Shown in pieces: positions 25,415 to 34,310 of a DNA stretch of 64,000 bases (its first letter is position 1; the number at the start of each line of letters is the position of its first letter). A program made the position numbers and the translations under genes. Below the pieces are notes generated by a model, which saw only the letters and a program-made list of their open reading frames with translations, searched no databases and was not told the DNA's origin. The DNA is from Enterococcus sp. DIV0212c (lineage in GTDB: Bacteria; Bacillota; Bacilli; Lactobacillales; Enterococcaceae): positions 1-64,000 of the forward strand of contig NZ_JAFREN010000012.1 of assembly GCF_017377505.1 (NCBI RefSeq), written 5' to 3'.

Positions 25415-26620
25415 TTATTTAAAGAATAATGTATCTAAAAATCCTGAAAAAATCAAGAAGCTAAAGCAAACTGCATTAAAAGTTAAGAAAATCGCAAACG
25501 CATGGGTGAATTTGTTTGATGGGATTTTCTCTTTATGTTTTTTCTTAAATCGTAGCCACGCATCAGTCAAACAAATCAAGAGGGCGTGATACAATCCGTA
25601 AACTAGATAATACCATGTTAGTCCATGCCAGATTCCCATAAGTAAGAATAAAGCAAAATACCCAACATTTGAAGCAACGATACGGCTTTTGAAAACTTTC
25701 TTTTTGATTAAAGTAAACATCAAGCGCATATAAATATAGTCACGGAACCAAAAAGAAAGAGTCATATGCCAACGATTCCAGAATTCTTTAATATTCCAAC
25801 TTAAAAATGGTTTGTTAAAGTTGACCGGTGTATCATAGCCCATCAAATAACTTGTCCCAACTGCAAACAAACTATATCCGGCAAAATCAAAGAACAAATA
25901 CATACTATAAATATACATATAAGCGACTAATTCCCAAGAAAAACCGCCTGTTTTCAAGGCTGTCTTAGCAACAATCGGCATCAACACTTGACCAAAATAA
26001 TAACCAATAATAAATTTATATAAAAATCCAAGGAAAAAATTATGAATTCCTTTGCCGAGAAAATCGACATATTTTTCAGGCGTTGGTGGATTTTCTACAT
26101 CTTTTTCAAAACGACGATAACGATCGATCGGTCCAGACGATATCGTTGGAAAGAATAACAGAAATTCAATATAACGGAAAATATTGTATTCTTTGATCGA
26201 ACCATCACGCATTTCCATAATGATCTGCACAGACTTGAAGGTCAAGTAGGAAATACCAAGAAATCCTAACAATGAAGCATGTCCAGAAACAAAAGGCATT
26301 ACCTTAACTAAAACTAATGGCAAAATTGCTAAAAATACAGCTAGATAAAAGACCCCGCTTGCGTTTTTCTTTTGCCGATAATGGAAATAAAACCAAACCA
26401 AGATCGTTTGCCAAATGACATAAACAATCAACGCTACCCCTTGTTTCCAATCTTTACCGCCAAAACTCATATACAAGAACAATAATGTGACCAACACTTG
26501 ATACCATGACCAGCGTTTGCCTTTAGTCAGCAACGTAATAATCATTGGTAATAGCGCAATCAGTAAATAAATAAAATAAATAGGATTCGCATAAGGAATC
26601 ATATAAGGGAAATCGATCAT
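25415..26620 (-). CDS. dltB: D-alanyl transfer protein DltB (MBOAT family)
   Basis: A 401-residue membrane-bound O-acyltransferase with about eleven membrane helices. The MBOAT core shows LLFFPTISSGPIDRYRRF, NRWHMTLSFWFRDYIYMRLM, and GIWHGLTWYYLVYGLYHA with the catalytic His. It moves D-alanine from DltC across the membrane. It overlaps dltA by 4 bp (ATGA), indicating translational coupling. Confidence 0.97.
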   Translation of the reverse strand: MIDFPYMIPYANPIYFIYLLIALLPMIITLLTKGKRWSWYQVLVTLLFLYMSFGGKDWKQGVALIVYVIWQTILVWFYFHYRQKKNASGVFYLAVFLAILPLVLVKVMPFVSGHASLLGFLGISYLTFKSVQIIMEMRDGSIKEYNIFRYIEFLLFFPTISSGPIDRYRRFEKDVENPPTPEKYVDFLGKGIHNFFLGFLYKFIIGYYFGQVLMPIVAKTALKTGGFSWELVAYMYIYSMYLFFDFAGYSLFAVGTSYLMGYDTPVNFNKPFLSWNIKEFWNRWHMTLSFWFRDYIYMRLMFTLIKKKVFKSRIVASNVGYFALFLLMGIWHGLTWYYLVYGLYHALLICLTDAWLRFKKKHKEKIPSNKFTHAFAIFLTFNAVCFSFLIFSGFLDTLFFK

Positions 26621-28131
26621 GTAGCATTCACCTCATTCATCAATCCTTTACGATCGATCTTTCCATTGGCTGTCAGTGGCAGCTGTTCCACATAAATAAA
26701 TTTTTGCGGAATCATATAGTCCATCACTGATAGGCTTAATTCTTCTTTGATTGCTTTTGATAATTTAAATTCTTTGTCAAAATCATGCGGATTAGCAACT
26801 ACAAAAGCAACAAGCTGCTGCACTTTATGATTTTGGTATTTAGGCACAACGGCTGCCTGCTTCACATAAGAAACACCAGCTAAATGATGATCGATGTCTT
26901 CAAGTTCGATTCGATAACCGTGAAGCTTCACCTGAAAATCAATCCGTCCATCATAAATCAACATGCCGTCTTTTAATTTGCCAGCATCACCTGTGCGATA
27001 AGCTGGTTGACCTTTGTATTCAAAAAAAGCAGCTGCAGTTTTTTCTGGATTATGCAGATAGCCTTTTGAAACACTAGGACCTGCAATTACAATTTCACCA
27101 ACCTCTTCAGCTGGAACTTCTTGATCATCATTCATGATATAAACATTCGTATCATTTTTTACGCGGCCAATCGGTACCCGACTATAGTTATCCAAAAGTT
27201 CTTGCGTGATCTCCACACCAGAAATCGCCACAGTCGCTTCAGTTGGGCCATACGTATTGAAAATGTGAGTATTTGGAAAACGATCCAGCAATTTCTGTGC
27301 TGTGGCTTTAGGCAATTCTTCCCCACAAAATAGAAAAACTTTCAAGCTTTCGACATGTTCTCCATCAAATATTGGTTCCATCAAACAAATATCCATAAAC
27401 GAAGGGGTCGAAACCCAAACTTCTATTTCCAATTGCGGCAAGACTGCAAACAATTGTTTAAAATCATTAATGACTTCTTTTCGCATCGGTGTTAACGAGC
27501 CACCTGTTGTCAATGCTGGATAAAGATCCATCACTGATAAATCAAAAGAGTACGGCGCTTGAGATAAAAAACGCATCCCTTCTGTAATTCCAAAATCAGT
27601 TAGCTCCCAGTTGACAAAACTTAAAAGATTTCCATGACTAATCTGAACGCCTTTAGGCACTCCAGTTGTTCCAGAAGTAAAAATAATATAATACGTTTCT
27701 GAATCAATAACAGGTTGAATAGTTTCCGAAGCTTTATATTCTGTGCAAATGTGTTGTACTTTTTCCAATGAAACTAGCTTCGCATCCGTAGAAAGCTCTG
27801 GCCATTCTTTTATAGAAAAAATCACTGCTGGTTTGGCCACATCTAAAATCATTTCTACCCGTTCTTTGGGCGTATGTGCTTCAATCGGAATATATGCGTG
27901 ACCAGCCTTTGATGCACCTAAAAAGCAGGCTAACATTTCAAATTCCAACTCTCCGTAAACAACCACTGGACGAGCTCGTTCTACATTTTCCTGTAAAAAA
28001 GCAGCAATTGCATCTGAGTTTTTTTTCAACTCTCCATAAGTATACGTTCGATTGGTCTCAATATAAACGGGACGGTTCGGCTCTTTCATCCCCCAATGAT
28101 CGATCGCTTCAATAATATTTAAAATCGTCAT
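26617..28131 (-). CDS. dltA: D-alanine--D-alanyl carrier protein ligase DltA
   Basis: A 504-residue adenylate-forming enzyme. It shows the AMP-binding loop YYIIFTSGTTGVPKGV, NTYGPTEATVAISG, YRTGDAGKL, and the C-terminal TANGKIDRKGL with the catalytic Lys. It activates D-alanine with ATP and loads DltC, the first step of teichoic acid D-alanylation. The ATG follows AGGGAGGG. It begins 14 nt after dltX. Confidence 0.97.
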   Translation of the reverse strand: MTILNIIEAIDHWGMKEPNRPVYIETNRTYTYGELKKNSDAIAAFLQENVERARPVVVYGELEFEMLACFLGASKAGHAYIPIEAHTPKERVEMILDVAKPAVIFSIKEWPELSTDAKLVSLEKVQHICTEYKASETIQPVIDSETYYIIFTSGTTGVPKGVQISHGNLLSFVNWELTDFGITEGMRFLSQAPYSFDLSVMDLYPALTTGGSLTPMRKEVINDFKQLFAVLPQLEIEVWVSTPSFMDICLMEPIFDGEHVESLKVFLFCGEELPKATAQKLLDRFPNTHIFNTYGPTEATVAISGVEITQELLDNYSRVPIGRVKNDTNVYIMNDDQEVPAEEVGEIVIAGPSVSKGYLHNPEKTAAAFFEYKGQPAYRTGDAGKLKDGMLIYDGRIDFQVKLHGYRIELEDIDHHLAGVSYVKQAAVVPKYQNHKVQQLVAFVVANPHDFDKEFKLSKAIKEELSLSVMDYMIPQKFIYVEQLPLTANGKIDRKGLMNEVNAT

Positions 28132-28145
28132 GAAGTCTTCCCTCC

Positions 28146-28295
28146 CTAAAACTCATTATAAATAAACGTTCCGCCGTCAATATTTTTGTAATGATATAAA
28201 TAAATCAACATCAGCAAGACTCCAAAATAAAAAACGGTTCTTCCAATGAATTTCCCCCAATATTGCACGTTGGGTCGATTAAAAAATTCTTTCAT
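28146..28295 (-). CDS. dltX: Teichoic acid D-alanylation small protein DltX
   Basis: A 49-residue protein read from the sequence directly. It has a short cytoplasmic N-terminus (MKEFFNRPNVQYWGKFIGRT), one membrane helix (VFYFGVLLMLIYLY), and the conserved C-terminal GGTFIYNEF that in known DltX proteins mimics the acceptor and is needed for D-alanylation. The start is the inner ATG with GGAGG 6 nt upstream; an outer ATG at 28300 meets a stop after two codons. It is the first gene of the dlt operon. Confidence 0.93.
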   Translation of the reverse strand: MKEFFNRPNVQYWGKFIGRTVFYFGVLLMLIYLYHYKNIDGGTFIYNEF

Positions 28296-28640
28296 TTCAT
28301 GCCTCCAAAATTCCACATATTCATAATTTTAGTACTGCTATTGTAATCAAAACAAACAAGAAAAGAAACTAAATTTTTAAATAAAGCTTCCTTTTCTACT
28401 AACAGTTTTGTCACTTCACAAAAAAAGAAGGCAGGACAAAAGGGAAAAGTTTTTGTTCCGCCCTCTTTATTGTAAGAATAAGTACAAAAAAATATTTTTC
28501 TACGTCCATGTACTGCGTAAAAACTACCTTAAACGATCGATTTTTATATTTTTTAAAATTCTTCGTCAACTTGAACTAAATAAAACATTGCTTACAAAAA
28601 ACAACTTGATAATTTATCTTCCTCTTAAAAAAAATTTAAG
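28296..28640. other. Gene-free interval between dltX and the ABC transporter
   Basis: About 345 bp. The dltX-proximal end should hold the dlt promoter: a TACAAT -10 is seen on the minus strand near 28357, but without a clear -35. The middle holds the terminator at 28419-28462. The rest (28463-28640) is AT-rich and shows nothing I can name; an 84-codon plus-strand frame here looks spurious. Confidence 0.5.
28419..28462 (-). terminator. Terminator downstream of the BceAB-type transporter
   Basis: GGCGGAACAAAA pairs with TTTTGTCCTGCC, followed on the minus strand by TTCTTTTTTT. It lies about 180 nt after the permease stop, so a long 3' UTR is implied if it serves that gene. Confidence 0.75.
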
Positions 28641-30749
28641 CTATTGTCGGTCTTTTCCATGAATCATACGAGAATAAATTGCTGATGTTAAAATATAAAA
28701 AATCAGATAAATCAGTATTAATATCCCGCAAGAAAGATATGCCAGCCAATAACCAGAACTTGTAATAAATTTACTAAAAACATAAATGGCAAAAGTTGCA
28801 TGTAAGACACCAATAATCATCGGCGGAAAAAACATAATACTATTTTGCTGATAAACAAGTTTTGTGATTTCATTTTTAGGAACGCCGATTTTTTTTAATA
28901 AATCATAATTTCCCTTTTCTCGTTCAGCCTCAGAAAATTGTTGCAGCATTAAAATACTTCCAGTTATGATCAAGGCTAGAATGCCTAAAAACATTGCTAC
29001 AAAAATGAACAGCCCCATTTCTCTTCTTTTATATCTCAAATCAGAAAAACGGCTAGTATAATTCAGTTGCCAGAATTCCTGTTCATCATCTTCAGAATAA
29101 TCTTGGGATTTCTCTTTTTGTGGCTGTTGGCTCGTTTTCGATGTATAGCCTTGTAGCTGATTATTGACCCACTGATATTTATAATAAACAGGCGTTATCC
29201 ATTTGGGTTTTACAGCTTCTGACAACTTATTTGCAAGAGCTTCTTCATCTTTGGCTTGAATGTTAAAAGCACTTAGCGTATAACTTATGCCTGATTTTAT
29301 CTCACTAAATTGTTTGTCCGATACAATGACCGTTGGAAAATTGTATCGTAATAAATCTTGGCCTAAGTAATCTGCTCTTACATCTGCAACATGAAGTGTG
29401 GTCCCTTCTGGCAAAATAAAAGTCGAATCATAACGAATAAAACCACCCAAAATATTTTGGATACTGTCTAAAATAACAATATCGTGTTCCTTTTTTAAAT
29501 CGATATTTTTTAGATAAGGATTTATTTTTTGAAATTCATGATAATTTGAAAGTGATAATAAATTGATAGGGCTTAACGTCTGCTGTTTTTCTTCCTGTCC
29601 AATTTTAAGATGAAATTGACTGCCCGTCAACTTATAATTCAATTTGACTAATGAATCAATTTTTGTATCCGGTTCCTTTTCGATCACTTGTGCAATCTCT
29701 TTAAAATTTTCCTCGGCTACAATAAAATCAGTCGGCGCCGTTATATTCACTGAATTCATGCCTATCGTATAAAAAGAAGCTGCCCCGCCAATCATCCCTA
29801 AAGCAATCGCAATAAAAATAGTAACAGCAGATAACGTATTCCCGCCTCTTTTAATATGTTGTTTTGTATTTCCTAATGCCAACATATTTAAATTTCGATA
29901 ATAATGACCTTTATTTTTTCCAAAGAAAAATACCACTAAGTACATCGTGTATTTAAAAAATAAATATGTTCCTACCATACAAATATACATAATCACTAAA
30001 GGCGCGATCAAAAAACCAACAAACCCCAATGACGTATGCAAAAAAACTGTGCTAAAGGAAATAACATTGTACGATAAAAAATAGCCTGTACCAATAAGCA
30101 CTATACCAAGAATTCCTAAACAACTCTCTAATAGAGACATTTTATTTGAATGGATCGCTTTTTTTTCAGTTGGTTTAAGTAAGTTTGTTACTCGATAACG
30201 ATAAATCAGCCAGCTGCTTCGAAGAGAGACTGCAAACAACATAAATATAAATACTAAACTAGTTTGGAACATTGACGGTATTGAAATAAAAAACAAACTT
30301 TCAACTTGCAAAAACATCGCTTTGGCTAGAATCATCGAAAAAAGCTTTGAAAAAATAATGCCTAAAGCGATTCCTGTTACTAACGAGACTGCACCTAAAA
30401 TCAATGTCTCCACAAAAAATAAAAAAGAGATCTGACTTTTCCGCATACCGATCAGATGATACAGTCCAATTTCTTTTCCTCGCTTTAATAAGAAGAAATG
30501 ATTCGCTGCAAACATAAAACCTAAAATCATAATAACGATCAATATTCCGCCTAAATTCATGGCGCCATTGATGTGGATTTCTTGTCCAACTCGATTAGCT
30601 AACGATCTATTATAGGTAATAGCACTGAAACAATAATACACAACAACGGCAAATGTCATGCTAACGAAGTAGACAAAATAATTGAGAAATTGCCCTTTGA
30701 AATTTTTCCAAGACAAATTAAAAATCATTGGCACGACCACCTCCACCAA
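28641..30749 (-). CDS. BceB-type ABC transporter permease
   Basis: A 702-residue FtsX-like permease of the peptide-sensing BceB family. About ten membrane helices are arranged 4+4+2-like, with a large extracellular domain (about residues 320-580) between the seventh and eighth, which in this family binds lipid-II-cycle targets or antimicrobial peptides. Residues near the C-terminus (LLKKIGVPKNEITKLVYQQ) are typical. It overlaps the ATPase gene by 32 bp. In E. faecalis a transporter of this type, SapAB, senses bacitracin for a distant two-component system; position next to nrdD suggests orthology. No histidine kinase or regulator is adjacent. Confidence 0.88.
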   Translation of the reverse strand: MVEVVVPMIFNLSWKNFKGQFLNYFVYFVSMTFAVVVYYCFSAITYNRSLANRVGQEIHINGAMNLGGILIVIMILGFMFAANHFFLLKRGKEIGLYHLIGMRKSQISFLFFVETLILGAVSLVTGIALGIIFSKLFSMILAKAMFLQVESLFFISIPSMFQTSLVFIFMLFAVSLRSSWLIYRYRVTNLLKPTEKKAIHSNKMSLLESCLGILGIVLIGTGYFLSYNVISFSTVFLHTSLGFVGFLIAPLVIMYICMVGTYLFFKYTMYLVVFFFGKNKGHYYRNLNMLALGNTKQHIKRGGNTLSAVTIFIAIALGMIGGAASFYTIGMNSVNITAPTDFIVAEENFKEIAQVIEKEPDTKIDSLVKLNYKLTGSQFHLKIGQEEKQQTLSPINLLSLSNYHEFQKINPYLKNIDLKKEHDIVILDSIQNILGGFIRYDSTFILPEGTTLHVADVRADYLGQDLLRYNFPTVIVSDKQFSEIKSGISYTLSAFNIQAKDEEALANKLSEAVKPKWITPVYYKYQWVNNQLQGYTSKTSQQPQKEKSQDYSEDDEQEFWQLNYTSRFSDLRYKRREMGLFIFVAMFLGILALIITGSILMLQQFSEAEREKGNYDLLKKIGVPKNEITKLVYQQNSIMFFPPMIIGVLHATFAIYVFSKFITSSGYWLAYLSCGILILIYLIFYILTSAIYSRMIHGKDRQ

Positions 30750-31485
30750 TCGTTGCTTGCATATCGATCACCCGATTAAAGAACTCTTTTCTAGAACCTT
30801 GTCGAACAACTTCAGAGAAAAATACACCATCTTTAATAAATAAAATACGATTACAATAACTTGCGGTATAAGGATCATGTGTGACCATCATGATCGTAGC
30901 ATCATCTTCTAAATTCATACTTGTCATATATTGCAGCAACTCAGCTGCTGATTTAGAATCTAACGATCCTGTCGGTTCATCAGCAAAAATGATTTTAGGT
31001 TTAGTGATTAATGCTCGTGCTGCTGCCACACGTTGCTTTTGTCCAATAGAGATGGCATTGGGATAAGCAGTCAATAATTGTTCGATTCCTAATATATTAG
31101 CGACATGAATCAACCTTTGCTCCATTTCCACTAAAGGCATCCGATCAACAGCTAATGGCAAAAGGATATTATCTTTTACGTTCAGCGTATCCATTAAATT
31201 AAAATTTTGAAAAATAAATCCTAATTTTTTACGGCGAAAATCACTAATTTGATTATCACGCATTTTTAAAATATCCTGCCCGTCGATGTGAACGGTTCCT
31301 GTTGTAGGTAAAGCAATCGTGGATATAGCACTTAATAATGTAGATTTACCTGCACCACTTGGTCCCATAATGCCAACAAATTCACCTTGATCAACTGAAA
31401 AAGAAATATTATTCAAGACTTGTACCTTATTATTTCGATACCCATATGATTTACTTAAATGATTTACTTCTAAAATTTTTTTCAT
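30718..31485 (-). CDS. BceA-type ABC transporter ATPase
   Basis: A 255-residue ABC ATPase. Walker A is GPSGAGKSTLL (about 40-50), the Q-loop lies in FIFQNFNLMDTL, Walker B is KIIFADEP, followed by the D-loop GSLDSKS and the H-loop MVTHDPYTAS. The signature reads ISIGQKQRVAAARAL in place of the usual LSGGQQQRVAIARAL, an unusual change of the SGG core. It partners the downstream BceB-type permease in antimicrobial peptide sensing or resistance. Confidence 0.9.
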   Translation of the reverse strand: MKKILEVNHLSKSYGYRNNKVQVLNNISFSVDQGEFVGIMGPSGAGKSTLLSAISTIALPTTGTVHIDGQDILKMRDNQISDFRRKKLGFIFQNFNLMDTLNVKDNILLPLAVDRMPLVEMEQRLIHVANILGIEQLLTAYPNAISIGQKQRVAAARALITKPKIIFADEPTGSLDSKSAAELLQYMTSMNLEDDATIMMVTHDPYTASYCNRILFIKDGVFFSEVVRQGSRKEFFNRVIDMQATIGGGGRANDF

Positions 31486-31675
31486 CGTTTTCGCTCCAGT
31501 TTATTCGTTGTCCTTATTCTACCAATATTTTGTGTAACTTAACATCGTTTCTCCTTACAATTAAGTAATAATAAAAAAAATTTTACTAATCATTTAGTTT
31601 TCTTAAAAAGAATGTTGTGACAATTTCCACAAACCTTTTAGGGAGTTGTTTTCACTGTTTTTTCATTTCTCATAA

Positions 31676-31691
31676 ACACTATATGTAGTTA
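31676..31691. promoter_or_regulatory. NrdR box 1
   Basis: ACACTATATGTAGTTA fits the NrdR consensus acaCwAtATaTwGtgt closely. It is the distal of two boxes upstream of nrdD, 42 bp (about four helical turns) from box 2. Confidence 0.8.
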
Positions 31692-31717
31692 TCGAAGTAG
31701 AATAAAAATTAAATTTC

Positions 31718-31733
31718 ACACTACATATAGTTG
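31718..31733. promoter_or_regulatory. NrdR box 2
   Basis: ACACTACATATAGTTG matches the NrdR consensus and overlaps the -35 element of the nrdD promoter, a repressing position for the ATP-cone regulator NrdR. Confidence 0.8.
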
Positions 31734-31759
31734 AAAGATTCAACGAATTGTTTTATGAT
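31731..31759 (+). promoter_or_regulatory. nrdD promoter
   Basis: TTGAAA (31731-31736), 17 nt, TATGAT (31754-31759), 37 nt before the start codon and overlapped by NrdR box 2. Confidence 0.65.
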
Positions 31760-31795
31760 AGTGAAGGAATAAATCTATGAGGAGATGGGTAGCAA

Positions 31796-33988
31796 ATGAT
31801 AGAGATTAAGCACGCTAATAATGAAGTGAGTTCTACTGATTCGACCTTGCACATGATGAAAATTGTTAAACGAGATGGTCGATTGGTTGATTTTGATGAT
31901 CGAAAGATTTATGATGCTTTGATCAAAGCTGAACAAAAAATTCGTGGTTCTTTGGATCCACTTGCCCATGAACGGATTCAAGATATTGTTGAAAGAATCA
32001 ATCAGGAAATTTCAGATCGTTTCGCTGAAGATGTAAAGATTTATGAAATTCAAAATATTGTCGAACATATTTTACTGGCAAAAAATGAATATGAACTAGC
32101 GGAAGAATATATCAATTATCGGACTCGACGTGACTTTGAACGTAGTAAAGCAACTGACATTAATTTTACGATCAGTAAGTTGATCAACAAAGACCAGGCT
32201 GTTGTAAATGAAAATGCGAATAAAGACAGCGATGTTTTTAATACGCAACGTGACTTGACTGCTGGTATCGTTGGTAAATCGATTGGCTTGAAAATGCTGC
32301 CTCCTCATGTTGCGAACGCACACCAAAAAGGCGACATCCATTATCATGACTTAGATTATCATCCATACACACCAATGACCAATTGCTGTCTGATTGATTT
32401 TAAAGGAATGCTGAACAATGGTTTTAAAATCGGTAATGCCGAAGTGGAAGCCCCAAAATCGATTCAAACAGCAACTGCCCAAATATCACAAATCATAGCT
32501 AATGTAGCTTCTAGTCAATACGGCGGCTGTTCTGCTGACCGTGTCGATGAATTATTAGCCCCTTTTGCCGAATTAAATTACCAAAAACATTTAAACGATG
32601 CAAAAGAGTGGATCGAAGGCTCTGATCGTCAGGAAGCCTATGCCAAAAGTAAGTCAAAAAAAGATATTTATGATGCAATGCAAAGTTTAGAATATGAAAT
32701 CAACACGCTATTTACTTCTAATGGTCAAACACCATTCACTTCTTTAGGATTTGGTTTGGGCTTGAGCTGGTTTGAACGTGAAATCCAACGAGCGATTTTA
32801 CAAATTAGAATCAATGGTTTAGGAAGCGAACATAGAACTGCAATCTTCCCTAAATTGATTTTCACGTTAAAACGAGGGGTAAACTTAAATGAAACAGATC
32901 CAAACTATGATGTAAAACAACTGGCATTAGAATGCGCTACAAAACGGATGTATCCTGATGTTTTAAATTATGATAAATTAGTTGATTTAACAGGAAGCTT
33001 TAAAGTACCAATGGGTTGCCGTTCTTTCTTACAAGGCTGGAAAGATGAACATGGCGAAGAAATCAATGTAGGCCGTATGAATTTAGGTGTGGTTACCTTG
33101 AATCTTCCACGAATTGCAATGGAAGCTCACGGTGATGTGAATAAATTCTGGACACTTCTAGCTGAGCGTTTAGAAACAATGAAAGATGCTTTAGTCTATC
33201 GAGTTGAACGTTGTAAAGAAGCAACACCTGCAAATGCACCGATTCTTTATATGTATGGTGCATTCGGCAAGCGTTTATCTAGAACAGAGTCTGTCAATGA
33301 ACTTTTCAAAAATAAACGTGCTACTGTTTCGTTAGGTTATATTGGTTTATACGAAGTTGCTTCTGCCTTTTACGGTGGCGACTGGGAAACAAATCCTGAA
33401 GCGAAAGACTTTACCATCGAAATTCTAAAAGATTTAAAAGCTCATGCAGATGATTGGGGCAATGAATATGGTTATCACTTTAGTGTATATTCAACACCTA
33501 GTGAAAGTTTAACTGACCGCTTCTGCCGTTTAGATACTGAAAAATTTGGTGTAGTAGAAAACATCACGGATAAAGAATATTATACAAACAGTTTCCACTA
33601 TGATGTTCGTAAAAATCCAACATCGTTTGAGAAACTAGATTTTGAAAAAGACTACCCACAATATTGTTCTGGCGGTTTTATTCACTATTGTGAATATCCT
33701 GTTTTACAACAAAATCCTAAAGCGTTGGAATCTGTTTGGGATTATGCATACGATCGTGTTGGGTATTTGGGAACAAATACACCGATCGACCATTGTTATG
33801 AATGCGACTTTGAAGGTGACTTCAATCCGACTGAACGTGGTTTTGAATGCCCACAATGCGGCAACCATGATCCAAAATCCTGCGATGTTGTAAAACGCAC
33901 TTGCGGCTATCTAGGCAATCCCCAAGCTAGACCAATGGTTCACGGAAGACATAAAGAAATCTCTTCACGTGTAAAACATATGAAATAA
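31796..33988 (+). CDS. nrdD: Anaerobic ribonucleoside-triphosphate reductase
   Basis: A 730-residue class III ribonucleotide reductase. An N-terminal ATP-cone (KIVKRDGRLVDFDDRKIYDAL, about 21-110) is followed by the glycyl-radical barrel. Near the C-terminus are two zinc-binding CxxC pairs (CYECD and CPQCG) and the RTCGYLG motif carrying the radical glycine. It makes dNTPs without oxygen. SD GAGGAG. Two NrdR boxes precede it, and the activase gene nrdG follows after a structured 322-bp gap. Confidence 0.97.
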   Translation: MIEIKHANNEVSSTDSTLHMMKIVKRDGRLVDFDDRKIYDALIKAEQKIRGSLDPLAHERIQDIVERINQEISDRFAEDVKIYEIQNIVEHILLAKNEYELAEEYINYRTRRDFERSKATDINFTISKLINKDQAVVNENANKDSDVFNTQRDLTAGIVGKSIGLKMLPPHVANAHQKGDIHYHDLDYHPYTPMTNCCLIDFKGMLNNGFKIGNAEVEAPKSIQTATAQISQIIANVASSQYGGCSADRVDELLAPFAELNYQKHLNDAKEWIEGSDRQEAYAKSKSKKDIYDAMQSLEYEINTLFTSNGQTPFTSLGFGLGLSWFEREIQRAILQIRINGLGSEHRTAIFPKLIFTLKRGVNLNETDPNYDVKQLALECATKRMYPDVLNYDKLVDLTGSFKVPMGCRSFLQGWKDEHGEEINVGRMNLGVVTLNLPRIAMEAHGDVNKFWTLLAERLETMKDALVYRVERCKEATPANAPILYMYGAFGKRLSRTESVNELFKNKRATVSLGYIGLYEVASAFYGGDWETNPEAKDFTIEILKDLKAHADDWGNEYGYHFSVYSTPSESLTDRFCRLDTEKFGVVENITDKEYYTNSFHYDVRKNPTSFEKLDFEKDYPQYCSGGFIHYCEYPVLQQNPKALESVWDYAYDRVGYLGTNTPIDHCYECDFEGDFNPTERGFECPQCGNHDPKSCDVVKRTCGYLGNPQARPMVHGRHKEISSRVKHMK

Positions 33989-34105
33989 AAAGCGGAATAA
34001 GCCGCTTAGCTCTCGAATGATAAGGAAGAAGAATATAGCGATGCTTCTTATCGCGGATTTTTATTCCTTATTATTGAGAGAGCTGGCTTATGCAGCTAGA
34101 TTAGA
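33986..34105 (+). repeat. Tandem structured RNA element, copy A
   Basis: A 120-bp unit beginning TAAAAAGCGGAA, whose first TAA is the nrdD stop, and ending CTAGATTAGA. It folds as a long hairpin: outer stem ATAAGCC (33997-34003) with GGCTTAT (34085-34091), a 4-nt bulge, middle stem AGCTCTC (34008-34014) with GAGAGCT (34078-34084), and an inner stem AAGGAA/TTCCTT. Compared with copy B, three outer pairs and one middle pair change on both sides, so pairing is kept; this is direct covariation evidence for a functional RNA structure. Confidence 0.75.
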
Positions 34106-34226
34106 TAAAAAGCGGAACGAACCGGGTAGATCTCGAACAAATTAGGAAAATGAAGGAAAGATGCTCTTTATCTTTACAGCATTTTATCTATTTGTTGAGA
34201 GATCTGGTTCGTGTAGCCAGATTAGA
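34106..34226 (+). repeat. Tandem structured RNA element, copy B
   Basis: The second unit, 121 bp, with the same ends (TAAAAAGCGGAA and CCAGATTAGA) and the same fold: outer stem ACGAACC (34117-34123) with GGTTCGT (34206-34212), a 4-nt bulge, middle stem AGATCTC (34128-34134) with GAGATCT (34199-34205), and inner AACAAAT/ATTTGTT. The internal sequence differs strongly from copy A except at conserved ends and paired positions. A third copy begins at 34227 (TAAAAACGGAAT) but stops after about 13 bp. I do not recognise a named RNA family. Confidence 0.75.
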
Positions 34227-34254
34227 TAAAAACGGAATCAATCAATTCCAAAAA

Positions 34255-34290
34255 AACGATGTCCCCTGCACTTTTGCAGGCATCGTTTTT
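34255..34290 (+). terminator. Hairpin terminator/attenuator before nrdG
   Basis: AACGATG and CATCGTT enclose CCTGCA/TGCAGG, followed by a T run, and end only about 20 nt before the nrdG start codon. It is strong enough to be a terminator. Since nrdG has no obvious promoter after it, it may attenuate nrdG, or nrdG may be read by controlled read-through. Confidence 0.85.
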
Positions 34291-34310
34291 CTTTGAAAGG
34301 ATAACTAAAA

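Noticed and set aside
28408..28662. 84-codon plus-strand frame next to dlt
   Set aside because: It covers a terminator, is rich in Lys, Phe and Leu as expected from AT-rich DNA, and has no usable SD or recognisable domain.
33986..34226. CRISPR array or tRNA pair between nrdD and nrdG
   Set aside because: The 120-bp period and internal hairpins with compensatory changes do not fit short repeats with spacers, and no cloverleaf or CCA end is seen.
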